A stretch of DNA of 64,000 nucleotides. It comes from Paracoccus thiocyanatus (GTDB lineage: Bacteria > Pseudomonadota > Alphaproteobacteria > Rhodobacterales > Rhodobacteraceae). Made by a program: the position numbers and the translations under genes. The notes beneath the pieces were generated by a model. That model was given only the letters and a program-made list of their open reading frames with translations. It was not told the DNA's origin and ran no database searches. The stretch spans positions 18,761 through 82,760 of the forward strand of contig NZ_FTMK01000017.1 of NCBI RefSeq assembly GCF_900156255.1. The letters run 5' to 3'. Positions 21,114 to 28,626 of the stretch are shown here, piece after piece. Within the stretch, counting starts at the first letter, position 1. Each line of letters opens with the position of its first letter.

Positions 21114-22322
21114 ATGCGACATACCTGGCGCTGGTTCGGCCCCAAGGATCGGGTCTCGATCGACGACATGCTGCAAGCGGGGGTCCAGGGCGTGGTCTCG
21201 GCCCTGCACCACATCCCGACCGGCGCCGTCTGGACGCCCGAGGAAATCGCCCGCCGGCAGGCCGATCTGGCGCTGATGACCGACGGCGCGCCCTCGGGCC
21301 TGAAATGGGAGGTGGTTGAAAGCCTGCCGGTCAGCGAGGCGATCAAGACCCAGACCGGCGAGTGGCGCGCCCATGTCGCGAACTGGATCACCTCGATGCG
21401 GCATCTGAAGGACGCCGGGATCGAGGTGATCTGCTATAACTTCATGCCGGTCCTGGACTGGACGCGCACCGACCTGGTCTGGCGGCGGCCCAATGGCGCG
21501 CGCTGCATGCGCTTCGACTTTACCGATTTCGCCGCCTTCGACATCCATATCCTGCAACGCCGCGGCGCGGCCGAGGATTTCCCCCAAGACATCCGCGAAG
21601 AAGCCGCCCGCCGCTTTGCCCAGATGGACGACGCCCGGCGCGAGCAATTGGCCGGCAACGTGGTCTTCGGCCTGCCCGGCGCGGCCGAGCATTTCAGCCT
21701 GGACGACGTGCGGGCGCTGCTGGAAAGCTATGCCCCCGTCACCGACGCGGTGCTGCGCCGGCATTTCCACGACTTCCTGGAACAGGTGGTCCCGGTCGCG
21801 CAGGAGATCGGGGTGCGGCTCTGCTGCCATCCCGACGACCCGCCCTTTGCCCTGCTGGGCCTGCCCCGCGTCATGTCGACCGAGGCCGATTACGCCGAAC
21901 GCATGGCCGCCGTGGACCTGCCGGCGAACGGCATCACGCTTTGCTCGGGCTCGCTTGGCGCGCGGCCGGACAACGACCTGCCCGGCATGATGGAGCGGCT
22001 GGGCGAGCGGGTGCATTTCCTGCACCTGCGCAACGTGCGCCGCGACACCGACGCGATCCGCGGTTCCTTCTTCGAGGATGAACATCTGGGCGGCCAGACC
22101 GACATGGTGGCGCTGGTCGCCGCCGTCCTGCGCGAGGAAGCCCGCCGCCGCGAAGCCGGCCGCGCCGATGCCGTGATCCCGATGCGCCCCGACCACGGCC
22201 AGGACATCCTGGACGATATCGGCCGCGGCGGCCAGCCGGGCTATCCCGCCATCGGCCGGCTCAAGGGCCTGGCGGAACTGCGCGGGGTCGAACTGGCGCT
22301 GGCCCACGGGGCGCGGCCATGA
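21114..22322 (+). CDS. uxuA: Mannonate dehydratase
   Basis: The 402-aa protein starts with RHTWRWFGPKDRVSIDDMLQAG, a UxuA hallmark. It retains the metal-site segments CCHPDDPP and SGSLGARPDNDLPGM, and ends with a PDHGQ motif (RPDHGQDILDD). It dehydrates D-mannonate to 2-keto-3-deoxygluconate. GAAACGTGAA precedes the ATG. It overlaps uxuB by 4 bases. Confidence 0.95.
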   Translation: MRHTWRWFGPKDRVSIDDMLQAGVQGVVSALHHIPTGAVWTPEEIARRQADLALMTDGAPSGLKWEVVESLPVSEAIKTQTGEWRAHVANWITSMRHLKDAGIEVICYNFMPVLDWTRTDLVWRRPNGARCMRFDFTDFAAFDIHILQRRGAAEDFPQDIREEAARRFAQMDDARREQLAGNVVFGLPGAAEHFSLDDVRALLESYAPVTDAVLRRHFHDFLEQVVPVAQEIGVRLCCHPDDPPFALLGLPRVMSTEADYAERMAAVDLPANGITLCSGSLGARPDNDLPGMMERLGERVHFLHLRNVRRDTDAIRGSFFEDEHLGGQTDMVALVAAVLREEARRREAGRADAVIPMRPDHGQDILDDIGRGGQPGYPAIGRLKGLAELRGVELALAHGARP

Positions 22323-23767
22323 CGCCGCGCCTGACCGGGCTTGCCGACCTGCCGCCCGGCGTCGCGCGCCCGCGCTATGACCGCGCGGCGCATGGCGTGG
22401 GCATCCTGCACCTGGGCCTGGGCGCGTTCCACCGCGCGCATCAGGCGGTTTACACCGACGACGCGCTGGCGGCCCAGGGCGGCGACTGGCGCATCCTTGG
22501 CGCCAACCTGCGCAGCCGCGACATCCCGGATGCGCTGAACGCGCAAGACGGGCTGTTCACCGTGCTGGAGCGTTCGGACAGCGACCGGGCGCGGGTGATC
22601 GGCGCGCATGGCCCGGCCATCGGCGGCGATGCGGCGGCGATCCTGCGCGCCGCCTGCGATCCGGCGATCCGCATCCTGTCGCTGACCGTCTCGGAAAAGG
22701 CTTACGGCATCGACCGCGCCGCCATGGATGCGGATCCGGCCCATCCGGCGGTCGCGGCCGACCTGGCGCAGCCGCAGGCGCCGCAGGGCGTGCTGGGCAT
22801 CATCGCCGCCGCCCTGGCCGCGCGGCGCGACGCCGGCACCCCCGCTTTTACCGTGCTAAGCTGCGACAACCTGCCCGACAACGGCGCGCTGCTGCGCGCC
22901 GGCGTGCTGGGCTTTGCCCGCCGCCGCGACCCCGACCTGGCCGGCTGGATCGCCGATCACGTGGCCTTTCCGGCCACCATGGTGGACCGCATCACCCCCG
23001 CCACGACCCCGCGCACCCTGGCCGATGCCCAGGCGCTGACCGGCCATAGCGACCTGGCCGCGGTCGAGACCGAGCCCTTCAGCCAATGGGTGATCGAGGA
23101 TCATTTCCCCCAGGGCCGCCCGGCATGGCAGGCCGGCGGCGCGCTGTTCGTCCAGGATGTCCGCCCCTATGAGGCGATGAAGCTGCGGATGCTGAACGGC
23201 AGCCATTCGCTGATCGCCTATGCCGGGCAGATGCTGGGCATGCCCCATGTCCGCGACACCATGGCCGATCCGGCGCTGGCGGCGCTGGTCCGCCGCCACA
23301 TGCAGGCGGCGGGCGCGACCCTGCCGCGGGGCGCCGGGCTTGACCCGCAATCCTATGCCGCGGCGCTGCTGGCGCGCTTTGCCAACCCGGCCATCGCCCA
23401 CCAGACCCGGCAGATCGCCATGGACGGCAGCGAAAAGCTGCCGCAGCGCTGGTTCGCCCCCGCCGCCGAATTGCTGCGACAGGGCGGCGACGCCCGCCCC
23501 TTTGCCTTTGCCACCGCGATCTGGCTGGCCTGGCTGGCGGCGCAGGACCAGGCCCCCGACGATCCGCGCGGCCCGGTGCTGCTGGACCTGGCCCGCCAGG
23601 CGGGCGAGGATGACGCGGTCCTGACCCGCTCGGTCCTGGCGCTGCCGGGGCTGGCGCCGGCGGATCTGGCTGGGAATGCCGGCTTTGCCGACGCCGTGCG
23701 GCAGGCCGTCACCCATATCCGCCGCGACGGATTGCGCGCGGCCATGGCGACGGAGTTGGCATCGTGA
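22319..23767 (+). CDS. uxuB: D-mannonate oxidoreductase (fructuronate reductase)
   Basis: The 482-aa polyol-dehydrogenase-family protein has the N-terminal NAD motif HLGLGAFHRAHQA. The active-site stretch includes KLRMLNGSHSLIAY with Lys and His residues typical of mannitol/fructuronate/altronate dehydrogenases. It interconverts D-fructuronate and D-mannonate. The overlaps with uxuA (ATGA) and kdgK (GTGA) show translational coupling, supporting the UxuB role over mannitol dehydrogenase. Confidence 0.92.
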   Translation: MTPRLTGLADLPPGVARPRYDRAAHGVGILHLGLGAFHRAHQAVYTDDALAAQGGDWRILGANLRSRDIPDALNAQDGLFTVLERSDSDRARVIGAHGPAIGGDAAAILRAACDPAIRILSLTVSEKAYGIDRAAMDADPAHPAVAADLAQPQAPQGVLGIIAAALAARRDAGTPAFTVLSCDNLPDNGALLRAGVLGFARRRDPDLAGWIADHVAFPATMVDRITPATTPRTLADAQALTGHSDLAAVETEPFSQWVIEDHFPQGRPAWQAGGALFVQDVRPYEAMKLRMLNGSHSLIAYAGQMLGMPHVRDTMADPALAALVRRHMQAAGATLPRGAGLDPQSYAAALLARFANPAIAHQTRQIAMDGSEKLPQRWFAPAAELLRQGGDARPFAFATAIWLAWLAAQDQAPDDPRGPVLLDLARQAGEDDAVLTRSVLALPGLAPADLAGNAGFADAVRQAVTHIRRDGLRAAMATELAS

Positions 23768-24681
23768 CCGGAAAATCCATCCTTTCCATCGGCGAGGCGA
23801 TGGTGGAACTGTCGCCCTCGGGACAGGACGGGCTGTGGCGGCTGGGCATCGCCGGCGACACGCTGAACACCGCCTGGTATCTGCGCCGCCTGCTGCCCGC
23901 CGATTGGCGCGTCGCCTATTGCAGCCGCGTGGGCTTGGGCGAATTTTCCCAGCAGATGGTCGATTTCCTGACGGCCGAGGGGATCGACGCCGCCCATGTC
24001 ACCCGCGACGGGCAACGCGAGATCGCGCTTTACGCCATCTCGCTTAAGGATGGCGAGCGCAGCTTCAGCTATTGGCGCGACAGTTCGGCGGCCAGGGGGC
24101 TGGCCGACGACCCGGCCGCGCTGGAGGCGGCGCTTGACGGCGCGGGCATCGCCTATCTGTCCGGCATCACCCTGGCGATCCTGCCGCCCGCCGGCCGCGC
24201 CCGGCTGATCCAGGCGCTGAAGGCCGCGCGCCAGGCCGGCACCCAGGTGGTCTTCGACCCCAACCTGCGGCCCCGGCTATGGCCCGACCTTGACACCATG
24301 CGCCAGCAGATCCAGGCGGCGGCAGCGGTCTCGGACCTGCTCCTGCCCAGTTTCGACGACGAGCGCGACCATTTCGGCGATGCCGATCCGCAGGCGACGG
24401 TGGCGCGCTACCTGGCCTGCGGCGCCGGGCAGGTCGTGGTCAAGGCCGGCGGCGACCCGGTGATCTATGGCGGGTGCCAGGGCGCGGGCCTGGTCAAGGA
24501 CCTGCCGCGCGAAATCCCGGTCGATACCACCGCCGCCGGCGACAGCTTCAACGCCGGCTACCTGGCCGCGCGCCTGCAAGGCCAGGACATCCCCGCCGCA
24601 ATCCGCAGCGGGCACGAGCTTGGCCGCAAGGTCATCCGCCATCGCGGCGCCCTGGTGCCCCAGGCGCTGGCCACCGGCTGA
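23764..24681 (+). CDS. kdgK: 2-keto-3-deoxygluconate kinase
   Basis: The 305-aa PfkB-family kinase begins SILSIGEAMVELSP and ends with the anion-hole/catalytic motif DTTAAGDSFNAGY (catalytic Asp about 260). It phosphorylates 2-keto-3-deoxygluconate to KDPG, the Entner-Doudoroff intermediate; KDPG aldolase is not in the window. The start is GTG at 23764, overlapping the uxuB stop. It is the last gene of the operon, before a strong hairpin. Confidence 0.93.
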   Translation: MTGKSILSIGEAMVELSPSGQDGLWRLGIAGDTLNTAWYLRRLLPADWRVAYCSRVGLGEFSQQMVDFLTAEGIDAAHVTRDGQREIALYAISLKDGERSFSYWRDSSAARGLADDPAALEAALDGAGIAYLSGITLAILPPAGRARLIQALKAARQAGTQVVFDPNLRPRLWPDLDTMRQQIQAAAAVSDLLLPSFDDERDHFGDADPQATVARYLACGAGQVVVKAGGDPVIYGGCQGAGLVKDLPREIPVDTTAAGDSFNAGYLAARLQGQDIPAAIRSGHELGRKVIRHRGALVPQALATG

Positions 24682-24709
24682 TCCGCGCCGCGCCACGGAA
24701 AACGGACCA

Positions 24710-24746
24710 GCCCGCCCGCCTGCCCCTGGGGGCCATGCGGGCGGGC
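24710..24746. terminator. Convergent terminator between kdgK and katA
   Basis: A perfect 10-bp stem (GCCCGCCCGC / GCGGGCGGGC) with a 17-base loop lies between the convergent genes. On the katA strand it is followed after a few bases by TTTT, so it looks rho-independent for katA. It may also act on kdgK transcripts. Confidence 0.65.
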
Positions 24747-24752
24747 GTCCGC

Positions 24753-26261
24753 TCAGCCCTCGCCCATGCCCTCGGCCGGCTTGGTGGCGGTGCCCGAGCG
24801 CACCTTTTCCTCGATCCGGCGGCCGGTCTCGGCGTCGATGCTTTTCCAATAGTCAAAGGCCCGGCCCAGCACCGGCTCGCGCACCCCGCCCAGCAGGCTG
24901 CCTGCGACCGTGTCGACCAGGGCGGCGCGCTGCGCCTCGTCCATGACGTCGCGCACCAGGATGCCGGGCTGGGTAAAGTCGTCATCGTCAGCGCGCAGGG
25001 CATAGGCGCTGCGGACCATGGCGCCGTCGGCCTCCCACCCGTCGGGCACCGGGCCGGTGTCGTCGGCCCAGGGCCGGCCGGCGCTGTTCGGGGCATAGGT
25101 GGGCGCGCTGCCGCTGTGGTGATAGGCCATCTGCCCGTCGAACATATAGCTGTTCACCGCCACCTTGGGCTGGTTCACCGGCAATTGGTGGAAATTCGTG
25201 CCGATGCGGTTCCGCTGCGCGTCGTTATAGGCGAAGGCGCGGCCCAGCAGCATCTTGTCCGGCGACAGGCCGATGCCGGGAACCGTATTGCCCGGCGAAA
25301 AGGCCGCCTGCTCGATCTGGGCAAAGAAGTTCTCGGGGTTACGGTTCAGCACCATCCGGCCGACCCGGATCAGCGGATAATCGGCATGCGGCCAGGTCTT
25401 GGTCAGGTCGAACGGGTTGATCCGATAGGTCCGGGCATCCTCATAGGGCATGACCTGCACCGACAGGATCCAGGCCGGGTGATCGCCGCGCGCGATGGCG
25501 TCGAACAGGTCGCGGCGGTGGAAATCGGCATCGGCGCCGGCCATCTCCGCGGCCTCGGCATTGCTGAAGAACGCCATGCCCTGTTCGGTGTGGAAATGAT
25601 ACTTGACCCAGAACCGCTCGCCCGCCGCATTGACCCACATATAGGTATGCGAGCCATAGCCGTTCATGTTGCGCCAGGTGCGCGGCAGCCCGCGCTGGCC
25701 CATCAGATAGGTGACCTGATGCGCGCTTTCGGGATTGTTGGTCCAGAAATCCCATTGCATGTGGTTGTCGCGCAGGCCGGAATCGCCCAGCCGCTTCTGG
25801 CTGCGGATGAAATGCGGGAATTTCATCGGGTCGCGGACAAAGAAGATGGGCGTGTTGTTGCCCACCAGGTCGTAATTGCCCTGGGTCGTATAGAATTTCA
25901 GCGAAAAGCCGCGCACGTCGCGCCAGGTGTCGGGGCTGCCCATCTCGCCCGCCACGGTCGAGAACCGCGCCAGCATCTCGGTCGAGGCGCCCTTCTGGAA
26001 CAGCGCGGCGCGGGTATAGGCCGACACGTCCTCGGTCGTCTCGAAGATGCCGAAGGCGCCGGCGCCTTTGGCATGGGGCTGGCGCTCGGGGACCTTTTCG
26101 CGGTTGAAATGCGCCATCTGCTCCAGGAAATGCACGTCGTGCAGCAGGATGGGGCCGTCGGTGCCGATGGTCAGCGAATTGCGGTCGCTTGGCGCGGGCG
26201 CGCCGGCGCCGGTGGTGGACGGCACGGCGCGGCTGTCCGTGGATTTGCCTTGATCTGACAT
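24753..26261 (-). CDS. katA: Heme catalase, small-subunit (clade 3-like)
   Basis: The 502-aa catalase has distal His in [14 protein letters not shown] (His63), the [10 protein letters not shown] region after the distal Asn (GNNTPIF), and proximal Tyr in RAFAYNDAQ. Length and the short C-terminus match small-subunit KatA-type enzymes. It disproportionates hydrogen peroxide in the cytoplasm or periplasm; no signal peptide is visible. The N-terminal ~25 residues are Ser/Pro/Gly-rich and probably flexible. AGGAGG precedes ATG 26261. No obvious OxyR site was found in the 144-base upstream gap. Confidence 0.95.
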   Translation of the reverse strand: MSDQGKSTDSRAVPSTTGAGAPAPSDRNSLTIGTDGPILLHDVHFLEQMAHFNREKVPERQPHAKGAGAFGIFETTEDVSAYTRAALFQKGASTEMLARFSTVAGEMGSPDTWRDVRGFSLKFYTTQGNYDLVGNNTPIFFVRDPMKFPHFIRSQKRLGDSGLRDNHMQWDFWTNNPESAHQVTYLMGQRGLPRTWRNMNGYGSHTYMWVNAAGERFWVKYHFHTEQGMAFFSNAEAAEMAGADADFHRRDLFDAIARGDHPAWILSVQVMPYEDARTYRINPFDLTKTWPHADYPLIRVGRMVLNRNPENFFAQIEQAAFSPGNTVPGIGLSPDKMLLGRAFAYNDAQRNRIGTNFHQLPVNQPKVAVNSYMFDGQMAYHHSGSAPTYAPNSAGRPWADDTGPVPDGWEADGAMVRSAYALRADDDDFTQPGILVRDVMDEAQRAALVDTVAGSLLGGVREPVLGRAFDYWKSIDAETGRRIEEKVRSGTATKPAEGMGEG

Positions 26262-26364
26262 GGTGCCTCCTGACAGGTCTTGGAATAACGCGGGGGCCAA
26301 AGCGGCGGCCCCGCATCACCGTAATCGGCCTTGGCGCGGAAGTCTCGCCCCAAGGTGGCTGCGC

Positions 26365-26407
26365 GGCCCGGCCGGCGGCCCAAAGCAGGCGGCCCCCCGG
26401 CCGGGCC
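26365..26407 (-). terminator. Inverted repeat after first sulfotransferase gene
   Basis: Perfect 11-base arms GGCCCGGCCGG / CCGGCCGGGCC with a 21-base GC-rich loop start at the stop codon of the leftward sulfotransferase gene. They lie about 100 bases before katA. There is no clear T-run. It probably insulates katA from the polysaccharide genes. Confidence 0.5.
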
Positions 26408-27006
26408 TAGGCCGGATAGCCGAAGGTTTCGAAATCGCGGGCGTAATGGTCGCGGACGCGGATGCGGTCGGCGGGGCTCCAGTCGATGTCCAGCGGGTCC
26501 GAGCGCAGCTCATGCGGGTTTTGCGCGGGCGGCGCGACGCCCAGCCGCCCGGCCACGGCCGCCAATGGCGCAGAGAGCCCGTCTTCCAGCTTGAAGACCT
26601 CGACATCCTTGCCCAGGAACTCCCATTGCGGGCGCAGGTGGTTGTCCAGATGGAACTTGGCGCGCCGCTGCTGGTCCAGGTTTTCCTCGATCCAGGCCGA
26701 GAAGGCCGGCAGCCCTTTCCAGAAACTGTCCTTGGCCAGTTGCGCGCGCATCCGATATTCGCTTTCCAGCCGGTGATAGGGGTTGCGCACGATGGTAAAG
26801 GCGTAATCGAAAAACCCCTCGCCCAGCAGCGCCTGGATGTCCTGGGCGCGATAATGCTGGGGCGTGCAGCGGCTGGCATGGGGAATGCCCATGGAAAACA
26901 GCCGCAGAGGCGCGATGCCCTTCATCCAGCTCTCGACCGAGGTGCCCCCCGCCTTGGGGATATGGATGAAAAGGATGCGCTGGCCGTTATGCTGGATGAA
27001 GGGCAT
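26407..27006 (-). CDS. Sulfotransferase-like protein, HIPKAGGTS type
   Basis: The 199-aa protein carries FIHIPKAGGTSVE (about 13-25), the 5'-phosphosulfate loop for PAPS. The matching 3'-phosphate motif is IVRNPYHRLESEY (about 72-84). Both are typical of the sulfotransferase family-2 / heparan-sulfotransferase-like group. It is shorter than many relatives but keeps both PAPS motifs. Base composition is GC-rich, unlike the next two sulfotransferases upstream. It probably modifies the surface glycan built by neighbouring glycosyltransferases; the acceptor is unknown. Confidence 0.75.
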   Translation of the reverse strand: MPFIQHNGQRILFIHIPKAGGTSVESWMKGIAPLRLFSMGIPHASRCTPQHYRAQDIQALLGEGFFDYAFTIVRNPYHRLESEYRMRAQLAKDSFWKGLPAFSAWIEENLDQQRRAKFHLDNHLRPQWEFLGKDVEVFKLEDGLSAPLAAVAGRLGVAPPAQNPHELRSDPLDIDWSPADRIRVRDHYARDFETFGYPA

Positions 27007-27037
27007 GGATTATGCCTCCTGCCTTACAAGCTTCATA

Positions 27038-27763
27038 TTATTCATGAAGCCATTCAGAGTGACCGATCTCATCAAGTGACTTTATGATGATATCATGTTC
27101 ACTCTCTTCAAAACGATCAAGAATAGTGGAGGTGTGAAGCTTTTCCTTCTTTGGCTTAAGCGCTACAGGCGAAACTCCGATGAAATCCAAGACTTCAGAG
27201 AAACCGCGATTTACGACATCCAAATAGGAAATATCCAGAGTCCTTCCCTTCGAATTTGCCCTATAGAAATTGAACATCCCCTTATGTCGTTTAACATAAT
27301 TTTGGAACTGTTCTGGATTGAAGGTTAGCTTCTTATCAAGCATATCCGGCCGCTCTGCGCCCGAGTTCAAATTCCATATCCCAGTCTGCTTTGCAAGCTG
27401 ACTTGACGAGTACTTCGCCAGCACATTCGACCGCTCATAGATAATTTTTGCGACGCTTTCATCTTCAAGCAACTCGTCACAATAGCGTGGATTCTGACTT
27501 CTCCACATTTTGAAGCCGACGGCTTTTGTGCTCGGCCTATTATAAACCAACTCAACAAATCTTTGCGTGTCGTTCTCACGCAGCGAAAGCACTTCCTCGG
27601 GGTCTACTTCTTCACGTGGCACCTTAATATGATAATCCTTAGGAGCTTGGTGGAAAATTTCACCATGACAGATCACATCCGGGTGGCTGTTTAGCGTCGC
27701 TGTTAAGAGCGACGTACCGGAACGAGCGTCGCTAAGTATGGCAAATCTGGTCGGAGTTTCCAC
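27038..27763 (-). CDS. Sulfotransferase-like protein, Stf0-like
   Basis: The 241-aa protein begins TPTRFAILSDARSGTSLLTATLNSH... with a PAPS-binding loop (SDARSGTSLL, residues ~9-18). HGEIFH follows, a placement seen in Stf0-type sulfotransferases. Later it has KIIYERSNVLAKYSS, matching the 3'-phosphate region. The DNA is clearly AT-richer than flanking genes and uses codons ending in A/T, suggesting recent transfer. It is leftward, 31 bases before the HIPKAGGTS-type gene. The acceptor is unknown; trehalose is that of characterised Stf0, but a polysaccharide fits context better. Confidence 0.7.
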   Translation of the reverse strand: METPTRFAILSDARSGTSLLTATLNSHPDVICHGEIFHQAPKDYHIKVPREEVDPEEVLSLRENDTQRFVELVYNRPSTKAVGFKMWRSQNPRYCDELLEDESVAKIIYERSNVLAKYSSSQLAKQTGIWNLNSGAERPDMLDKKLTFNPEQFQNYVKRHKGMFNFYRANSKGRTLDISYLDVVNRGFSEVLDFIGVSPVALKPKKEKLHTSTILDRFEESEHDIIIKSLDEIGHSEWLHE

Positions 27764-27875
27764 AGAGCATCTCCTCTAGGTGGACGTGGATTTAGAGCCG
27801 ATTTATTGAAGAATGCTGCTGGCCCATTCTGCATTCTATCACGATATTCACCTCAAGGGTTTGCACATTAGCTCT

Positions 27876-28613
27876 CTAGTGCTTAAGCTTCCTGTCAAGG
27901 ACTTTCGACACGGCAGCTTCGTCAACACTCTCTCCCAAGAAGTCGAACAACTCGGATACATAGCCGCTTCCTTCGGCATACCGTTCATAGTTGACCGTCA
28001 TGCAGGAATCCGGATTCTGCTCGGAAAAACTTTGGAACAGCATTTCCGCGTTCCTGATCATCTCCAAAACATCGGACTTTTTCCTGCTGCCCCACCAACT
28101 TGATTTAGAGACATCTTCCGGGTCGCGCGTCTGAAAGATGAACCGAGCCTTCGGAAAGCTACTCTTTATGATATCCAGATAGGAAGGGAAGAATGCCTTG
28201 TCCTCGTGGAAACGTATTTCCTTAAAGCCGCATACCCTGGTCCCTTTCGGCGGAGCCAAAACATCACGCACAAATACATTCGCAAGCGATCTGGAAAAAT
28301 GCAAGGGATCGACATTCTCTGCCCCATACCACGGATCACCCGGCGTCCCCAGAATGCCTTTCAGGAACACGCGCTGCTCCTCTGCCGGCTTGTCGCGATC
28401 CGTTCTTCTCCAGACGTAATTGTCCCAAGTCTTCGTTACAGATACTGCACGCGCAAGTTGGTAAAGCAAATTCCCGTTCTCCCCGCGAATGCAATAGCCG
28501 GGGATCGAGTTCAGCAGGCTTTGCGTCAGCGTCGAGCCAGAGCGGCCATATGTCACCACGAACACATAGCCATCCTTCGGAGCATACAAGGCGGGATACA
28601 ACTTGGCGTTCAT
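27876..28613 (-). CDS. Sulfotransferase-like protein, GRSGST type
   Basis: The 245-aa protein has VVTYGRSGSTLTQSLLN (about 19-35) as phosphosulfate loop and FIFQTRDPEDVSKSSWW as second PAPS motif. Both are typical of the broad Sulfotransfer_1/3 group. It is AT-rich like its neighbour at 27038-27763, so the two may have arrived together. A 112-base gap separates them. The gene starts 13 bases after the large glycosyltransferase stop. The likely role is O-sulfation of the nascent glycan. Confidence 0.7.
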   Translation of the reverse strand: MNAKLYPALYAPKDGYVFVVTYGRSGSTLTQSLLNSIPGYCIRGENGNLLYQLARAVSVTKTWDNYVWRRTDRDKPAEEQRVFLKGILGTPGDPWYGAENVDPLHFSRSLANVFVRDVLAPPKGTRVCGFKEIRFHEDKAFFPSYLDIIKSSFPKARFIFQTRDPEDVSKSSWWGSRKKSDVLEMIRNAEMLFQSFSEQNPDSCMTVNYERYAEGSGYVSELFDFLGESVDEAAVSKVLDRKLKH

Positions 28614-28626
28614 CGTTTTTCCTTTT

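Noticed and set aside
26262..26364. OxyR site upstream of katA
   Set aside because: No convincing ATAG-type tetrad pattern was visible.
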